Assembly (NCBI RefSeq): GCF_032116555.1
Contig: NZ_CP134949.1
Coordinates: 496,001-560,000, forward strand
Source: Halobaculum sp. XH14
GTDB taxonomy: Archaea > Halobacteriota > Halobacteria > Halobacteriales > Haloferacaceae
Length of the DNA: 64,000 bases
Direction of reading: 5' to 3'
Shown: positions 34,003 through 42,511 of the stretch, piece by piece
Position numbering within the stretch: the stretch's first letter is position 1
How the letters are laid out: each line of letters opens with the position of its first letter
Notes under the pieces: generated by a model
Databases searched by the model: none
Seen by the model: only the letters and a program-made list of their open reading frames with translations
What the model was told of the DNA's origin: nothing
Position numbers and translations under genes: made by a program

Positions 34003-35718
34003 CTATTCCTCGCGCCGAAGCCGCCGGACGACGAACTCCCGCTCCAGTTCGCCGAGGAACTCCCCGAGCCGCGGCCCCTGCGTCTCGTCGAAGAACAGCC
34101 GGTAGCCCGCCGCGAAGAAGTCCGACACCTCCACGTCGTGCCGGCGGGCGGTCTCGTGGATTTCGCCCTGGATCGCCTCGCCGTCGTGGCCCGCCGCGAC
34201 GAACTCCGCCAGGTCGTCCAGGGCCGCCTCGACGTCGGCGTCGAACTCGTGGTCGGGGAGGTCCGTCTGGAGTCGGTAGGCGTACTCGTTGTCGTTGCGC
34301 TCGGCCCAGCGACGGGCGCGCTCGACCCGTTCGAGCGCGTCGTCGATGGCCCACTCCGGGGTCTCGTCGGTGAAGTGTCCCTCGTCGCGTGCCAGTTTGA
34401 TCCTGAACTCGCGGTCCTCGACCATCCCGAGCACCGCCGCGAACGTGTACGGGAGGCGGACGCGTTCGGGGCGGACCTCGTCCACGACGAACGGGTACGC
34501 GCGCTCGGCGAGCGCCGTCAGGTCCTCGTCGGCGTCCGCCTCGCCGAAGGAGACGCGCTCGAACCGGTCGAACTCGTCGACGAGCAGGTCCAGCCGTTCG
34601 AGGTTCAGGTCCTTCGCCTTCTTCGGATTCCGGGCGAAGAAGTAGCGGAGCACCTCCGGCTCCACGAGGTCCAGCACCTCGCTCACGGTGACGACGTGGC
34701 CCTCCGAGGATGAGAGCGACTCCCCGTCGAGCGTGAACCATTCGTACACCATCGGCACCGGCGGTTCGTTCCCGAGCACGTTCCGGGCGACGTCGACCCC
34801 CGAGGGCCAGGAGCCCTCGGCGTGGTCCTTCCCGAACGGCTCGAAGTCGACGCCGAGCACCTGCCACTGGGCGGGCCACTCGAAGCGCCAGGGAAGCTTC
34901 CCGTCCCGGAACGACGCGGTCCCCTCGTGCCCGCAGCCCTCGATGTGTCGGCCGCCGGCCTCGATGCCCGAACAGCGGTAGTCGACGGTCCGCGCGTCGA
35001 GGTCGAACCCGAGGATGTCCTGGGTCAGCGTCCCGCACTCCCCACACTGGGCCATGAACGGCACGTAGTCCGCGTCGACCCCGTCCTGGTACTTCGCCAG
35101 CGTCTCGCGCGCCAGGTCGACGTTCCGGAGGACGTGCTCGAGGACGTCGTCGAACGCCCCCTCCTCGTACAGCTCGGTGTTGGAGACCATCTCCACTGGA
35201 ATCCCCAGCGCCTCGGCGTCGGCCGACAGCAGCGCCGCGAAGTGGGCGGCGTACGACTCGTGGCCGTCCTCGAACGGGTCCGGGATGTCGGTGTAGGGTT
35301 TCCCGAGGTTCTGCCCGAGCGCGCCGGCGTTCACGTCGCCGAGTTCGACGACGTTCCCGTCGGTGTCGGCGAGTTTCCGGGGGAGCTTCCGGAGCGCGTC
35401 CCGGTCGTCGCTGGTGAACACCTGCCGGACCTCGTGGCCCCGCTCGCGGAGCACTGCGGCGACGAAGTAGCCGCGGATGATCTCGTTGAAGTTCCCGATG
35501 TGGGCGATGCCGGACGGGGAGACGCCGCCCTTGATGACGATCGGTTCGTCGGGGTCACGGGCCTCGATCTCGTCTGCGACCTCGTCGGCCCAGAACGCCC
35601 GGTACTCGTCGTCACGCCCCTCACGGTCGCCGCCGCCGACCGCGTGCGGGTCGATGGACCCGTCCACGTCGCCGGCTTCCTCGCCTCCGGGCCCGCCGCC
35701 GTCCGCGTCGGCGCTCAT
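34003..35718 (-). CDS. lysS: Lysyl-tRNA synthetase, class I
   Basis: A 571-residue class I LysRS, the archaeal type, which charges tRNA-Lys. The HIGH-like motif is S-G-I-A-H-I-G-N-F near 70-78; the KMSKS-like site reads S-L-S-S-S-E-G, so the usual first Lys of the signature appears replaced. Two Cys pairs near 220-255 (C-G-E-C, then C-S-x(n)-G-C-G-H) form zinc sites. The first 35 residues are an acidic Gly-rich extension. The ATG at 35718 overlaps the pyrH stop by four bases, so pyrH and lysS are cotranscribed. Confidence 0.95.
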   Translation of the reverse strand: MSADADGGGPGGEEAGDVDGSIDPHAVGGGDREGRDDEYRAFWADEVADEIEARDPDEPIVIKGGVSPSGIAHIGNFNEIIRGYFVAAVLRERGHEVRQVFTSDDRDALRKLPRKLADTDGNVVELGDVNAGALGQNLGKPYTDIPDPFEDGHESYAAHFAALLSADAEALGIPVEMVSNTELYEEGAFDDVLEHVLRNVDLARETLAKYQDGVDADYVPFMAQCGECGTLTQDILGFDLDARTVDYRCSGIEAGGRHIEGCGHEGTASFRDGKLPWRFEWPAQWQVLGVDFEPFGKDHAEGSWPSGVDVARNVLGNEPPVPMVYEWFTLDGESLSSSEGHVVTVSEVLDLVEPEVLRYFFARNPKKAKDLNLERLDLLVDEFDRFERVSFGEADADEDLTALAERAYPFVVDEVRPERVRLPYTFAAVLGMVEDREFRIKLARDEGHFTDETPEWAIDDALERVERARRWAERNDNEYAYRLQTDLPDHEFDADVEAALDDLAEFVAAGHDGEAIQGEIHETARRHDVEVSDFFAAGYRLFFDETQGPRLGEFLGELEREFVVRRLRREE

Positions 35719-36431
35719 CGCTGCGCCCAGTACGTCGGCTCCTCGCCGCCCGTCGGGACGATGTCGGTGCCGGTGTGCTCGCCGCGGAGCACCGCGTCCT
35801 CGACGGCCGCGGGGTCGTGTCCGTCGAGCACGACCGTCCGCATGCCGGAGCGTTCGATGAGTTTCGCCGCGAGCAGGTCGACCGGCGCGGACGCGCCGGC
35901 GTCGCGGCTCATCGGCGCGATGATGTCGACCAGTTCCGCCGGGGTGAGTTCGCCGTACTGCTCGGCGTCGTCGACCTCGTTCGGGTCGGCGTCGTAGATG
36001 CCGTCCGCCCCGGTGGCGTACACGAGCAGGTCGGCGTCGACGTACTCCGCGAGCGCGGCGGCGACGGCGTCGGTCGTCTGGCCGGGCATGACCCCGCCCA
36101 TGACCGAGATGTCGCCGCGGCGGATGGCGTCGCCGGCCTCGTCGTAGTTGTGGGCCGGGGTCGGGTCGACCATCTGGCCCAGTGCGGCGATGAGCAGGCG
36201 GGCGTTGATGCGGGTGACGTCGATGCCGAACTGGTCGAGCTGGACCTCGTTGGCGCCGAGCTCGCGGGCGGCACCGATGTAGTCCCGGGCGGTCCCGCCG
36301 CCGCCGACGACCGTGCCGAGCTCGCAGCCCTCGTCCGCGAGGCGTTCGATGGCGGCGGCGTGGCCCGACACCCGCTCCGGGTCGAGTTCGGGCGCGAGCA
36401 CGCTCCCGCCCAGCGAAATGACGACTCTCAT
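35715..36431 (-). CDS. pyrH: UMP kinase
   Basis: A 238-residue amino-acid-kinase-fold enzyme that phosphorylates UMP to UDP. It begins M-R-V-V-I-S-L-G-G-S-V-L, with G-G-G-G-T-A-R-D-Y near 43, G-G-V-M-P-G-Q-T-T-D near 115 and Y-A-T-G-A-D-G-I-Y-D-A-D-P near 138. The short archaeal form is normal. It is the first gene of the pyrH-lysS operon. Confidence 0.95.
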   Translation of the reverse strand: MRVVISLGGSVLAPELDPERVSGHAAAIERLADEGCELGTVVGGGGTARDYIGAARELGANEVQLDQFGIDVTRINARLLIAALGQMVDPTPAHNYDEAGDAIRRGDISVMGGVMPGQTTDAVAAALAEYVDADLLVYATGADGIYDADPNEVDDAEQYGELTPAELVDIIAPMSRDAGASAPVDLLAAKLIERSGMRTVVLDGHDPAAVEDAVLRGEHTGTDIVPTGGEEPTYWAQR

Positions 36432-36537
36432 TGCAACGGCGTTGCCGCGATTCGCTCTTAAGGCTCCCGGACTGGTCGTTCCGCGGGTCGCGCTGGCGGG
36501 GACGTCCTTCCCGGTTTCGAACGACCAAACGACCGGA

Positions 36538-36768
36538 TGGCGCGCGGCGGCCGCCCCTCGTGGGCGGCCGACTCGCGCGAGGGATAGAGTGAGGGGAGCG
36601 ACCGAAGGGAGCGCCGAGCGAATCGGCTGGGGAGGCGTGTGGCCGTGCCGTGCGGAGCGGGTGCGGTGGGTGGGACTGAAAGGGGCCGCGGGGGCTTTCG
36701 ATGGGCCGAAGCGACGACCGAACCAACGCTCGAACCGAGAGCAGCCGGGGCTTTCGAGGCAGACACCA
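36538..36768 (+). repeat. Composite intergenic repeat, copy G (hairpin-less)
   Basis: Between pyrH and moaE. It starts with GCGCGCGGCGGCCGCCCCTC, passes CGGCTGGGGAGGC and reaches GGTGGGTGGGACTGAAAGGG at 36666-36685, which joins directly to GCGGGGGCTTTCGATGGG (module 1). A second module-1 half follows at 36743-36766 (GCCGGGGCTTTCGAGGCAG). The 25-base module-3 segment is identical to those of copies A and F. Confidence 0.78.
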
Positions 36769-36863
36769 TACTCTCAGTCGATCACACGATCGCCCCGACT
36801 CAACGAACACGAACCACCGAGACTGGCCGAAGGTCTAAGCCGCTCGCACGCCCCCACTCTCCC

Positions 36864-37643
36864 ATGCAGGCACTGAGCATCGTCGGCCCGGACGCCCACG
36901 CCGTGCTCGACTCGCTCGCGGCCCGCCTCGACGGCCGCGTGGCGACGGTCCGGCGGGCCTACGTCGAGGCGGAACTCGGCCCAGAGGACGCCGATTTCCG
37001 GGTCGACGAGGACGGGTCGTGGCGCGGGACCGGCCGGGGGGAGTCCGTCGACGCCGTCCTCGACCGGCTCGCGCCGGAGTTCGACTACGCGCTCGTGGCC
37101 GGCTACTCGCGGCTGCGGCTCCCGACGGTCGTCATCGGCGAGGAGTCCGTCCCCGGTGACGTCGTGGCGCGCCACGGGGACGTGGGCGACCTCGATCTCG
37201 ACGCGCTGGCGACCCGGATCGACGACGTCCAGCCACACGTCACCCTGGAGACGCTCGTTCGGGCGGTCAACGCCCACGAGGACGCCGAGCGCTCGGGGGC
37301 CGTCGCCACCTTCACCGGGCGCGTCCGCGCGAAGGACTCGCCCGACGACGACCGGACGACGCACCTCGCGTTCGAGAAGTACGACGGCGTCGCCGAGGAA
37401 CGGCTCGAACGGATCGAACGGGAACTCGAAGCGCGCGATGGCGTGTTCGCGGTTCGAACCCACCATCGCGTCGGCGTCGTCGAGGACGGCGAGGACATCG
37501 TCTTCGTCGTCGTGCTGGCCGGCCACCGGGCCGAGGCGTTCCGGACCGTCGAGGACGGCATCGACCGCCTCAAGGACGAGGTTCCCATCTTCAAGAAGGA
37601 GACGACCACCGACGAGGAGTTCTGGGTCCACGACCGCGCGTGA
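36864..37643 (+). CDS. moaE: Molybdopterin synthase large subunit (MoaE) with MobB-like N-terminus
   Basis: A 259-residue protein. Residues about 130-255 are MoaE, with S-G-A-V-A-T-F-T-G-R-V-R near 142, H-L-A-F-E-K-Y near 165, H-R-V-G-V-V near 195 and the C-terminal V-P-I-F-K-K-E-T, holding the catalytic Lys residues. Molybdopterin synthase adds sulfur to precursor Z in molybdenum-cofactor synthesis. Residues 1-105 start M-Q-A-L-S-I-V-G like MobB, but the GxxGxGKTT P-loop is missing, so GTP binding is doubtful. ATG at 36864. Confidence 0.9.
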   Translation: MQALSIVGPDAHAVLDSLAARLDGRVATVRRAYVEAELGPEDADFRVDEDGSWRGTGRGESVDAVLDRLAPEFDYALVAGYSRLRLPTVVIGEESVPGDVVARHGDVGDLDLDALATRIDDVQPHVTLETLVRAVNAHEDAERSGAVATFTGRVRAKDSPDDDRTTHLAFEKYDGVAEERLERIERELEARDGVFAVRTHHRVGVVEDGEDIVFVVVLAGHRAEAFRTVEDGIDRLKDEVPIFKKETTTDEEFWVHDRA

Positions 37644-37741
37644 GTCACGTTCGGTCCCCGCGACGGCCGGATATGGGCCAATATTGCCTGATTACGCGCC
37701 CGTCAGCCCGGCGTCAGACGGCGGCTCTTCAGGAGAAAACG

Positions 37742-37799
37742 AACGGTTCTAACACGGCTATAAAACATCTAACCGTCTCCTGAACCGTCGTGAACGGTT
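37742..37799. promoter_or_regulatory. Cluster of AACCGT/ACGGTT half-sites
   Basis: The region holds AACGGTT at 37742-37748, TAACCGT at 37770-37776, and a perfect inverted repeat AACCGT-CGTGA-ACGGTT at 37783-37799. It lies 111 or more bases before the DUF7123 start, upstream of its TATA (CTTATA at 37865-37870). The arrangement resembles an operator, but the cognate regulator is unknown. The whole 37644-37909 gap is AT-richer than average and holds no gene. Confidence 0.45.
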
Positions 37800-37909
37800 T
37801 CGTTTCCCCCGTTTCACGCGGCGCCTGACATGAACGGAGTCGAATTACCGGTAACGGACGCGCCCTTATACCATCCCCTGGGCAGTAGGCAGGAACGAGG
37901 TGACACAGG

Positions 37910-38167
37910 ATGAGCGCAACTGCAAACCCCTCCACCGAACCTGACGTCGATAGCCCCTCCAAGGAAGAGCGCCTCAAGGGCTTCCTGCTCTCGAAGGCCC
38001 AGGATGGCGAGCTCTACTTCAAGAGCAAGTTCATCGCCGAGGAAGTCGGGCTCTCCCCGAAGGAGATCGGCGCACTCATGGTGAAACTCAAGGACTCCGC
38101 CTCGGAGCTCACCATCGAGAAGTGGTCGTACACGAGCGCGACCACGTGGCGCATCGAACCGGCATAA
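37910..38167 (+). CDS. DUF7123 family small winged-helix-like protein
   Basis: An 85-residue protein. After an acidic 15-residue start it has K-E-E-R-L-K-G-F-L-L-S-K-A-Q-D-G-E-L-Y-F-K-S, then E-V-G-L-S-P-K-E-I-G-A-L-M-V-K-L and W-S-Y-T-S-A-T-T-W-R-I, a compact helix-turn-helix pattern. Such small proteins are likely DNA-binding, but the DUF7123 role is not known. A TATA (CTTATA) lies about 40-45 bases before the ATG and a GAGGTGA Shine-Dalgarno-like run at 37897-37903 precedes it by seven bases, so this message probably has a short leader. Confidence 0.82.
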   Translation: MSATANPSTEPDVDSPSKEERLKGFLLSKAQDGELYFKSKFIAEEVGLSPKEIGALMVKLKDSASELTIEKWSYTSATTWRIEPA

Positions 38168-38345
38168 CGAACCGACCCGACGACCGATCGACCGGCGGAT
38201 CGAATCGGCGCACAGTTCGCTCACGCGTGGTCCCCGCACGCGTCGAACGACCGGCCCCTCGCGGCCTCGTCCCCCGCTTTCCTCCGGTTCCCATCGTCGA
38301 TAGCGCCGGGGAGGACTTATCCATCCGTGGACCGAACGCTCGCCA

Positions 38346-39482
38346 ATGAGCGAAGCGGTCCCGGGGGACGTCCCCCGGCCCCCGGAACTGAACGCCGTCT
38401 TCCACCTCTCCGAGGTGCGGACCGACGGCGAGCGCGTCCTCTACTACGGCGTCAGCGACGTGGGCGAGGACGCGCTCGTCGAACGGATCTGGCCGGCGTT
38501 CCGCGAGCGAGGGTACGAGGTCCAGGTCGTCCAGACGGACCGCGGACTCGACGTCGTCGTCGCCCGGCCCTACTCGACCGGCGTCGACGGGGTCCCGTGG
38601 ACCAACGTCGTCCTGTTCTGTGCGACCCTGCTCTCGACCCTGCTCGTGGGCGCGACCGCGTGGTACTACATCCCCTTCTCGGCGATCCGCGAGAACCCGC
38701 TCGTCGCGCTCCAGGCGTGGCCGTTCACCGCGGCGGTGCTCGGGGTGCTGTTGACCCACGAACTCGGCCACTACGTCATGGGCCGGTACCACGACGTGGA
38801 CGTGTCGCTCCCGTACGTCATCCCCTTCATCCTCCCGTTCGGGACGATGGGCGCGATCATCCGGATGCGCGGGCAGATGCCCGACCGGAAGGCGCTGTTC
38901 GACATCGGCGTCGCGGGGCCGCTCGCGGGGCTCGGGGCGACGGTCGTCGTCACGGTCGTCGGCCTCCTGCTCGGCCCGTTCCAGGTCCCGGCTGAAATCG
39001 TCCAGCAGGGCGGGCGCGTCATCGTGTTCAACAACCCGCCGTTGCTCGATCTCATCGCGGGCGCGATCGGCCAGCCGACCGGCTACGCCGACCCGAGCCG
39101 GACGGCCCACCCGGTGATCATGGGCGCCTGGGTCGGGATGTTCTTCACCGTGTTGAACCTCCTCCCGGTCGGTCAGCTCGACGGCGGACACGTCGTCCGC
39201 GCGATGGTGGGCGAGCGCCAGGAGACGGTCGCCTCGCTCGTCCCCCTCGCCCTGTTCGGCGTCTCGGCGTACCTCTACTACGTCCGCGACCTCGGGCTCA
39301 ACGAGTCGGTCGGCCTCTGGGCGTTCTGGGGGCTCTTCTCCGCGTTCATCGCCTACCGCGGCCCGGCGAACCCCATCGACGACTCGTCGCTCGACGGGAA
39401 ACGGATGGCCGTCGGCGTGGTGACGTTCGCGCTCGGCCTGCTGTGTTTCATGCTGGTTCCGATCCGCGTCGTGACGCTGTGA
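38346..39482 (+). CDS. Site-2 protease (M50), no PDZ
   Basis: A 378-residue intramembrane metalloprotease with about seven TM helices. The zinc motif H-E-L-G-H is at 138-142, and the third ligand is in N-L-L-P-V-G-Q-L-D-G-G-H near 276-287. The N-terminal 80 residues form a small soluble domain with V-R-T-D-G-E-R-V-L-Y-Y-G that may act as a regulatory module. There is no PDZ domain, unlike the other M50 protein of the window. Confidence 0.92.
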   Translation: MSEAVPGDVPRPPELNAVFHLSEVRTDGERVLYYGVSDVGEDALVERIWPAFRERGYEVQVVQTDRGLDVVVARPYSTGVDGVPWTNVVLFCATLLSTLLVGATAWYYIPFSAIRENPLVALQAWPFTAAVLGVLLTHELGHYVMGRYHDVDVSLPYVIPFILPFGTMGAIIRMRGQMPDRKALFDIGVAGPLAGLGATVVVTVVGLLLGPFQVPAEIVQQGGRVIVFNNPPLLDLIAGAIGQPTGYADPSRTAHPVIMGAWVGMFFTVLNLLPVGQLDGGHVVRAMVGERQETVASLVPLALFGVSAYLYYVRDLGLNESVGLWAFWGLFSAFIAYRGPANPIDDSSLDGKRMAVGVVTFALGLLCFMLVPIRVVTL

Positions 39483-39514
39483 TCGGGCCGCCAGCCGCCC
39501 CGGCCGACCTCCGT

Positions 39515-39639
39515 ACTGATCCATTCCGGACCTGACTCGTCCCGGACTGATCCATTCCGGACCTGACTCGTCCCGGACTGATCCATTCCGGACCTGACTC
39601 GTCCCGGACTGATCCGTCCCGGACCCGACCCGTCCCGAC
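39515..39639 (+). repeat. 31-bp tandem repeat, about four copies
   Basis: Copies begin at 39515, 39546, 39577 and 39608, each 31 bases apart. The first three are identical (ACTGATCCATTCCGGACCTG, then ACTCGTCCCGG); the fourth is diverged and truncated by the thiL stop. Each unit contains TCCGG and CCGGA arms, so it can form short hairpins. It lies between the convergent site-2 protease and thiL genes, where transcripts from both strands meet, and could serve in termination. Confidence 0.9.
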
Positions 39640-40509
39640 TCAGTGACTGTATCCGCGGTCCGGCAGCGGCTCACCGTCCATCTCGACGCCCGACCCGGTC
39701 ACGGTCCCGATGCGCGTGAGCGCCGTCGGCGACGCCGCGCGCGCCGCCTCGACGTCGCGCTCGGGAACCGTGCAGACGAGTTCGAAGTCCTCGCCGAAGA
39801 ACAGCGCCAGTTCGCGCTCGTCGGCGTCGTCACCGGCGACCTCCGTCACGGCCGGGTGAATCGGAACGGCGGCGTCCTCGACAGCGAAGCCGCAGTCGCT
39901 CGCGGCCGAGAGCTGGTGTAACGAGCGCGCGAGTCCGTCGCTCGAATCCATCATCGCGGTCGCGTATCGCCCGACCGCGCCCCCGGCGGCGACGCGGGGG
40001 GTGAACCGGAACAGCTCGTTTCCGCGGTCGACGTCGCCCCGGTCGAACCGCCGGACGGCGGCCGCGGTCCGGCCGAACGACCCGGTGACACAGACGGCCT
40101 CGCCGGGGTTGGCCCCCGAGCGCGGAACCGGGTCGTCGGTGACGCCGACGGCGGTCGTGGCCACGGTGAACTCGTCGGTCCTGTCGAGGTCGCCCCCGAC
40201 GTACTCGCCGCCGACCGCCTCGCAGACGTCGCGCGCGCCGCGGACGTACGCGAGCAGTTCCTCGTCGTCGAGCGTCGGCGCGGCGTAGGCCGCGACGGCA
40301 GCCTCGGCGCTCGCGCCCATCGCCGCCACGTCCGAGAGCGAGGCCCCGACCGAGCGCCACCCGGCGGTGTAGCGGGTGACGCCGGGCGGGAAGTCCGTCG
40401 TCTCGTGGAGCATGTCCGTCGTGAGCACGCGGTCGCCCACGACGGCACAGTCGTCGCCGACGCCGGGGAGTTCCCCGGCGAGCAGCGAGAGCGCCTCGCG
40501 TTCGTCCAT
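39640..40509 (-). CDS. thiL: Thiamine-monophosphate kinase
   Basis: A 289-residue ATP-dependent kinase that makes thiamine pyrophosphate. The AIR-synthase-like fold shows G-D-D-C-A-V-V near 18, L-T-T-D-M-L-H-E-T-T-D-F near 29-40, G-G-D-L-D-R-T near 105, V-T-G-S-F-G-R near 140 and M-D-S-S-D-G-L-A-R near 187. The 3' end abuts the 31-bp tandem repeat. The N-terminus is shorter than in bacterial ThiL but ATG at 40509 is the first likely start. Confidence 0.93.
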   Translation of the reverse strand: MDEREALSLLAGELPGVGDDCAVVGDRVLTTDMLHETTDFPPGVTRYTAGWRSVGASLSDVAAMGASAEAAVAAYAAPTLDDEELLAYVRGARDVCEAVGGEYVGGDLDRTDEFTVATTAVGVTDDPVPRSGANPGEAVCVTGSFGRTAAAVRRFDRGDVDRGNELFRFTPRVAAGGAVGRYATAMMDSSDGLARSLHQLSAASDCGFAVEDAAVPIHPAVTEVAGDDADERELALFFGEDFELVCTVPERDVEAARAASPTALTRIGTVTGSGVEMDGEPLPDRGYSH

Positions 40510-40643
40510 CGACGGAGTGTCGGTGTGGCCGGCCCGAAACGCTTTCGACGTGGGCCGGTCTGACCGCCCCGGATCGGGCCGCCACCGCCCCGCCGCCCGA
40601 ATCTTTCGACGGCTTGATACCGCGCCCCGCCGGACTCGGGGGC

Positions 40644-41672
40644 ATGGATCGGGACCAGCTTCGGGCCACCGTCCTCGGGTTCGGCGGCGCGATCGCCGTC
40701 CTGTCCGTGTTGCTCTACTTCGTCGGCGTCGACGAACTGGTGGCCGAACTGTCCCGCGCCGACAGCTCGACGGTGCTGCTCGTCGTCGGCGTGACGCTCG
40801 CCTGGCTGCTGGCCTGGGCGATCGCGCTCAAGACCGTCCTCGGGGTCCTCGGCGTCTCAGTCTCGCTTCCCCGGTCGTTTCTGGTGTTCAACGGGGCGAT
40901 GTTCTCGAACAACGTCACGCCGTTCGGGCAGGCGGGCGGCGAGCCGGTCGCGGCGCTGCTCATCTCGAAGATGGCCGACACCGAGTACGAGAAGGGGCTC
41001 GCCGCCATCGCCAGCGTCGACACGCTGAACTTCGTCCCGTCGGTCTCGCTGGCGCTGATCGGGGCGGCCTACTTCGCCACCGAGACGACGTTCGGCACGC
41101 GATTACAGCTCGCCACCGGCGCGGTCGTCCTCCTCGCGGTCGCCGTCCCCGGCGCGGTGTACGTCGGGTGGAAGTACCGCTACAGCCTGGAGAACCGGGT
41201 CGTCTCCGGGCTCACGCCGCTCATCCGGTGGATCACCGACCGGATCCCGGGCGTCCCGGTCCCGACCCCGGCGTCGCTCGAGTCCCGGATCGGCCACTTC
41301 TTCGGCGCGATCGAGCGCGTCGCGACCGACAGGCGGGCCATCGCGGTCTCGCTGGCCGCCTCGACGCTCGGCTGGGGGTTACAGATGTCCGGGCTCTGGC
41401 TCGCGTTCGTGGCCATCGGCGAGTCCATCCCGTTCTCGGCGGTGCTGTTCGTGGTGCCGATGGGCGCGATGGCCGGAATCACGCCCCTCCCGGGCGGGAC
41501 GGGCGGCATCGAGGCGGTGCTCGTGGCCGTGCTCGCGGCGCTTCCGGGGGTCACCATCGGCGTGGAGACCGCGCTCGCGGCCGTGGTCATCTACCGCGGC
41601 GCGGTGTACTGGGTGCCCGTGCTCGTCGGCGGGACGGTCGTGAGCGTCGTCGGCGCGGACAGCTTCGGCTGA
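40644..41672 (+). CDS. UPF0104/lysylphosphatidylglycerol-synthase-TM-like membrane protein
   Basis: A 342-residue integral membrane protein with about eight TM helices. Family signatures are F-S-N-N-V-T-P-F-G-Q-A-G-G-E-P near 93-107 and I-T-P-L-P-G-G-T-G-G-I-E near 282-293. Proteins of this group include glycosyltransferase-associated flippases and the TM part of lysyl-PG synthase; which activity applies is unknown. ATG at 40644 is preferred over an upstream TTG. Confidence 0.88.
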   Translation: MDRDQLRATVLGFGGAIAVLSVLLYFVGVDELVAELSRADSSTVLLVVGVTLAWLLAWAIALKTVLGVLGVSVSLPRSFLVFNGAMFSNNVTPFGQAGGEPVAALLISKMADTEYEKGLAAIASVDTLNFVPSVSLALIGAAYFATETTFGTRLQLATGAVVLLAVAVPGAVYVGWKYRYSLENRVVSGLTPLIRWITDRIPGVPVPTPASLESRIGHFFGAIERVATDRRAIAVSLAASTLGWGLQMSGLWLAFVAIGESIPFSAVLFVVPMGAMAGITPLPGGTGGIEAVLVAVLAALPGVTIGVETALAAVVIYRGAVYWVPVLVGGTVVSVVGADSFG

Positions 41673-41761
41673 GCAGTACCGATGGAACCGCCGGACGACG
41701 GTCGTTGCTGGCCGGCCGGTACGGGCCGTGTGGCCGACCACGAGCGGCGGAGATACGACGA

Positions 41762-41769
41762 GTTTAAAC
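41762..41769 (+). promoter_or_regulatory. TATA box of rps19e
   Basis: GTTTAAAC in a GAGTTTAAACGG context lies about 26-31 bases before the ATG at 41793, giving a leaderless message. This supports the short start of S19e over an upstream in-frame start. Confidence 0.75.
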
Positions 41770-41792
41770 GGCGGGACACTGAATTCGGCCGT

Positions 41793-42248
41793 ATGGTCAC
41801 TCTCTACGACGTCCCGGCGGCGGACCTCATCGAGGAGGTCGCCGACCGGCTCGAGGAACGCATCGAGGAGCCGGAGTGGGCCGGCTTCACGAAGACGGGT
41901 CCGAACCGCGAATTGCCGCCCCAGCAGGACGACTTCTGGTTCGTCCGCACGGCCTCGCTGCTCCGCAAGGTCGCGGACAACGGCCCCATCGGCGTCGAGC
42001 GCCTGGCGACCGAGTACGGCGGCTCGAAGGCCGGTACGAACCGCTACCGCGTCTCCCCGTCCGAGCACTCGGCCGGCTCGAAGAAGATCATCCGGGTGGC
42101 GCTCCAGCAGCTCGAGGAGGAGGGGTTCGTCGAGACCGCGAAGGGCGAAGGGCGACGGATCACCGACGACGGGACGGCGTTCCTCGACGAGGCCGCCGGC
42201 GACGTGCTCGAGGAGCTCGATCGGCCGGAACTGGAACGCTACGCGTAA
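41793..42248 (+). CDS. rps19e: Ribosomal protein S19e
   Basis: A 151-residue small-subunit protein. It begins M-V-T-L-Y-D-V-P-A-A-D-L-I, with W-A-G-F-T-K-T-G-P-N-R-E, W-F-V-R-T-A-S-L-L-R-K-V, G-P-I-G-V-E-R-L and S-A-G-S-K-K-I-I-R-V-A-L-Q-Q-L as expected for the winged-helix S19e fold. A frame open further upstream is rejected because the TATA box falls inside it. Confidence 0.95.
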   Translation: MVTLYDVPAADLIEEVADRLEERIEEPEWAGFTKTGPNRELPPQQDDFWFVRTASLLRKVADNGPIGVERLATEYGGSKAGTNRYRVSPSEHSAGSKKIIRVALQQLEEEGFVETAKGEGRRITDDGTAFLDEAAGDVLEELDRPELERYA

Positions 42249-42385
42249 CGTTTCCCCTGTTGTGGCGTGTGGTTTTCGAACGTGATCGGTGAGCGACCGG
42301 TATCGTTTCCAGTTGCTAGCGGGGTCGGTGGCCGTGTGTCCGGCTGGGGCAGCAATCGTCGGGGAGTCTCCTGATCGGTGACCTC

Positions 42386-42444
42386 GAGCGCCGCGGGGGC
42401 GCTCCGGAACTGCGTCAGACCGACCGACTCGACGACCGAGTCGG
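42386..42444. terminator. Two tandem hairpins between rps19e and nat
   Basis: Hairpin 1 is GAGCGCC-GCGGG-GGCGCTC at 42386-42404; hairpin 2 is CCGACTCG-ACGAC-CGAGTCGG at 42424-42444. Both stems are perfect with five-base loops. They lie in the 263-base gap between convergent genes and can fold in both transcripts, so they are good candidates for bidirectional termination or mRNA 3'-end protection. The rest of the gap shows no gene. Confidence 0.55.
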
Positions 42445-42511
42445 CCACCGCCGTTCCCCACTCCGTCGGTTACGTACCGACCTCGGGGACGGATCCGGCC
42501 GAATCGATCAC

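Noticed and set aside
41682-41792. Longer N-terminus for S19e from an upstream ATG at 41682
   Set aside because: A TATA box at 41762-41769 lies inside it, and the family begins at 41793.
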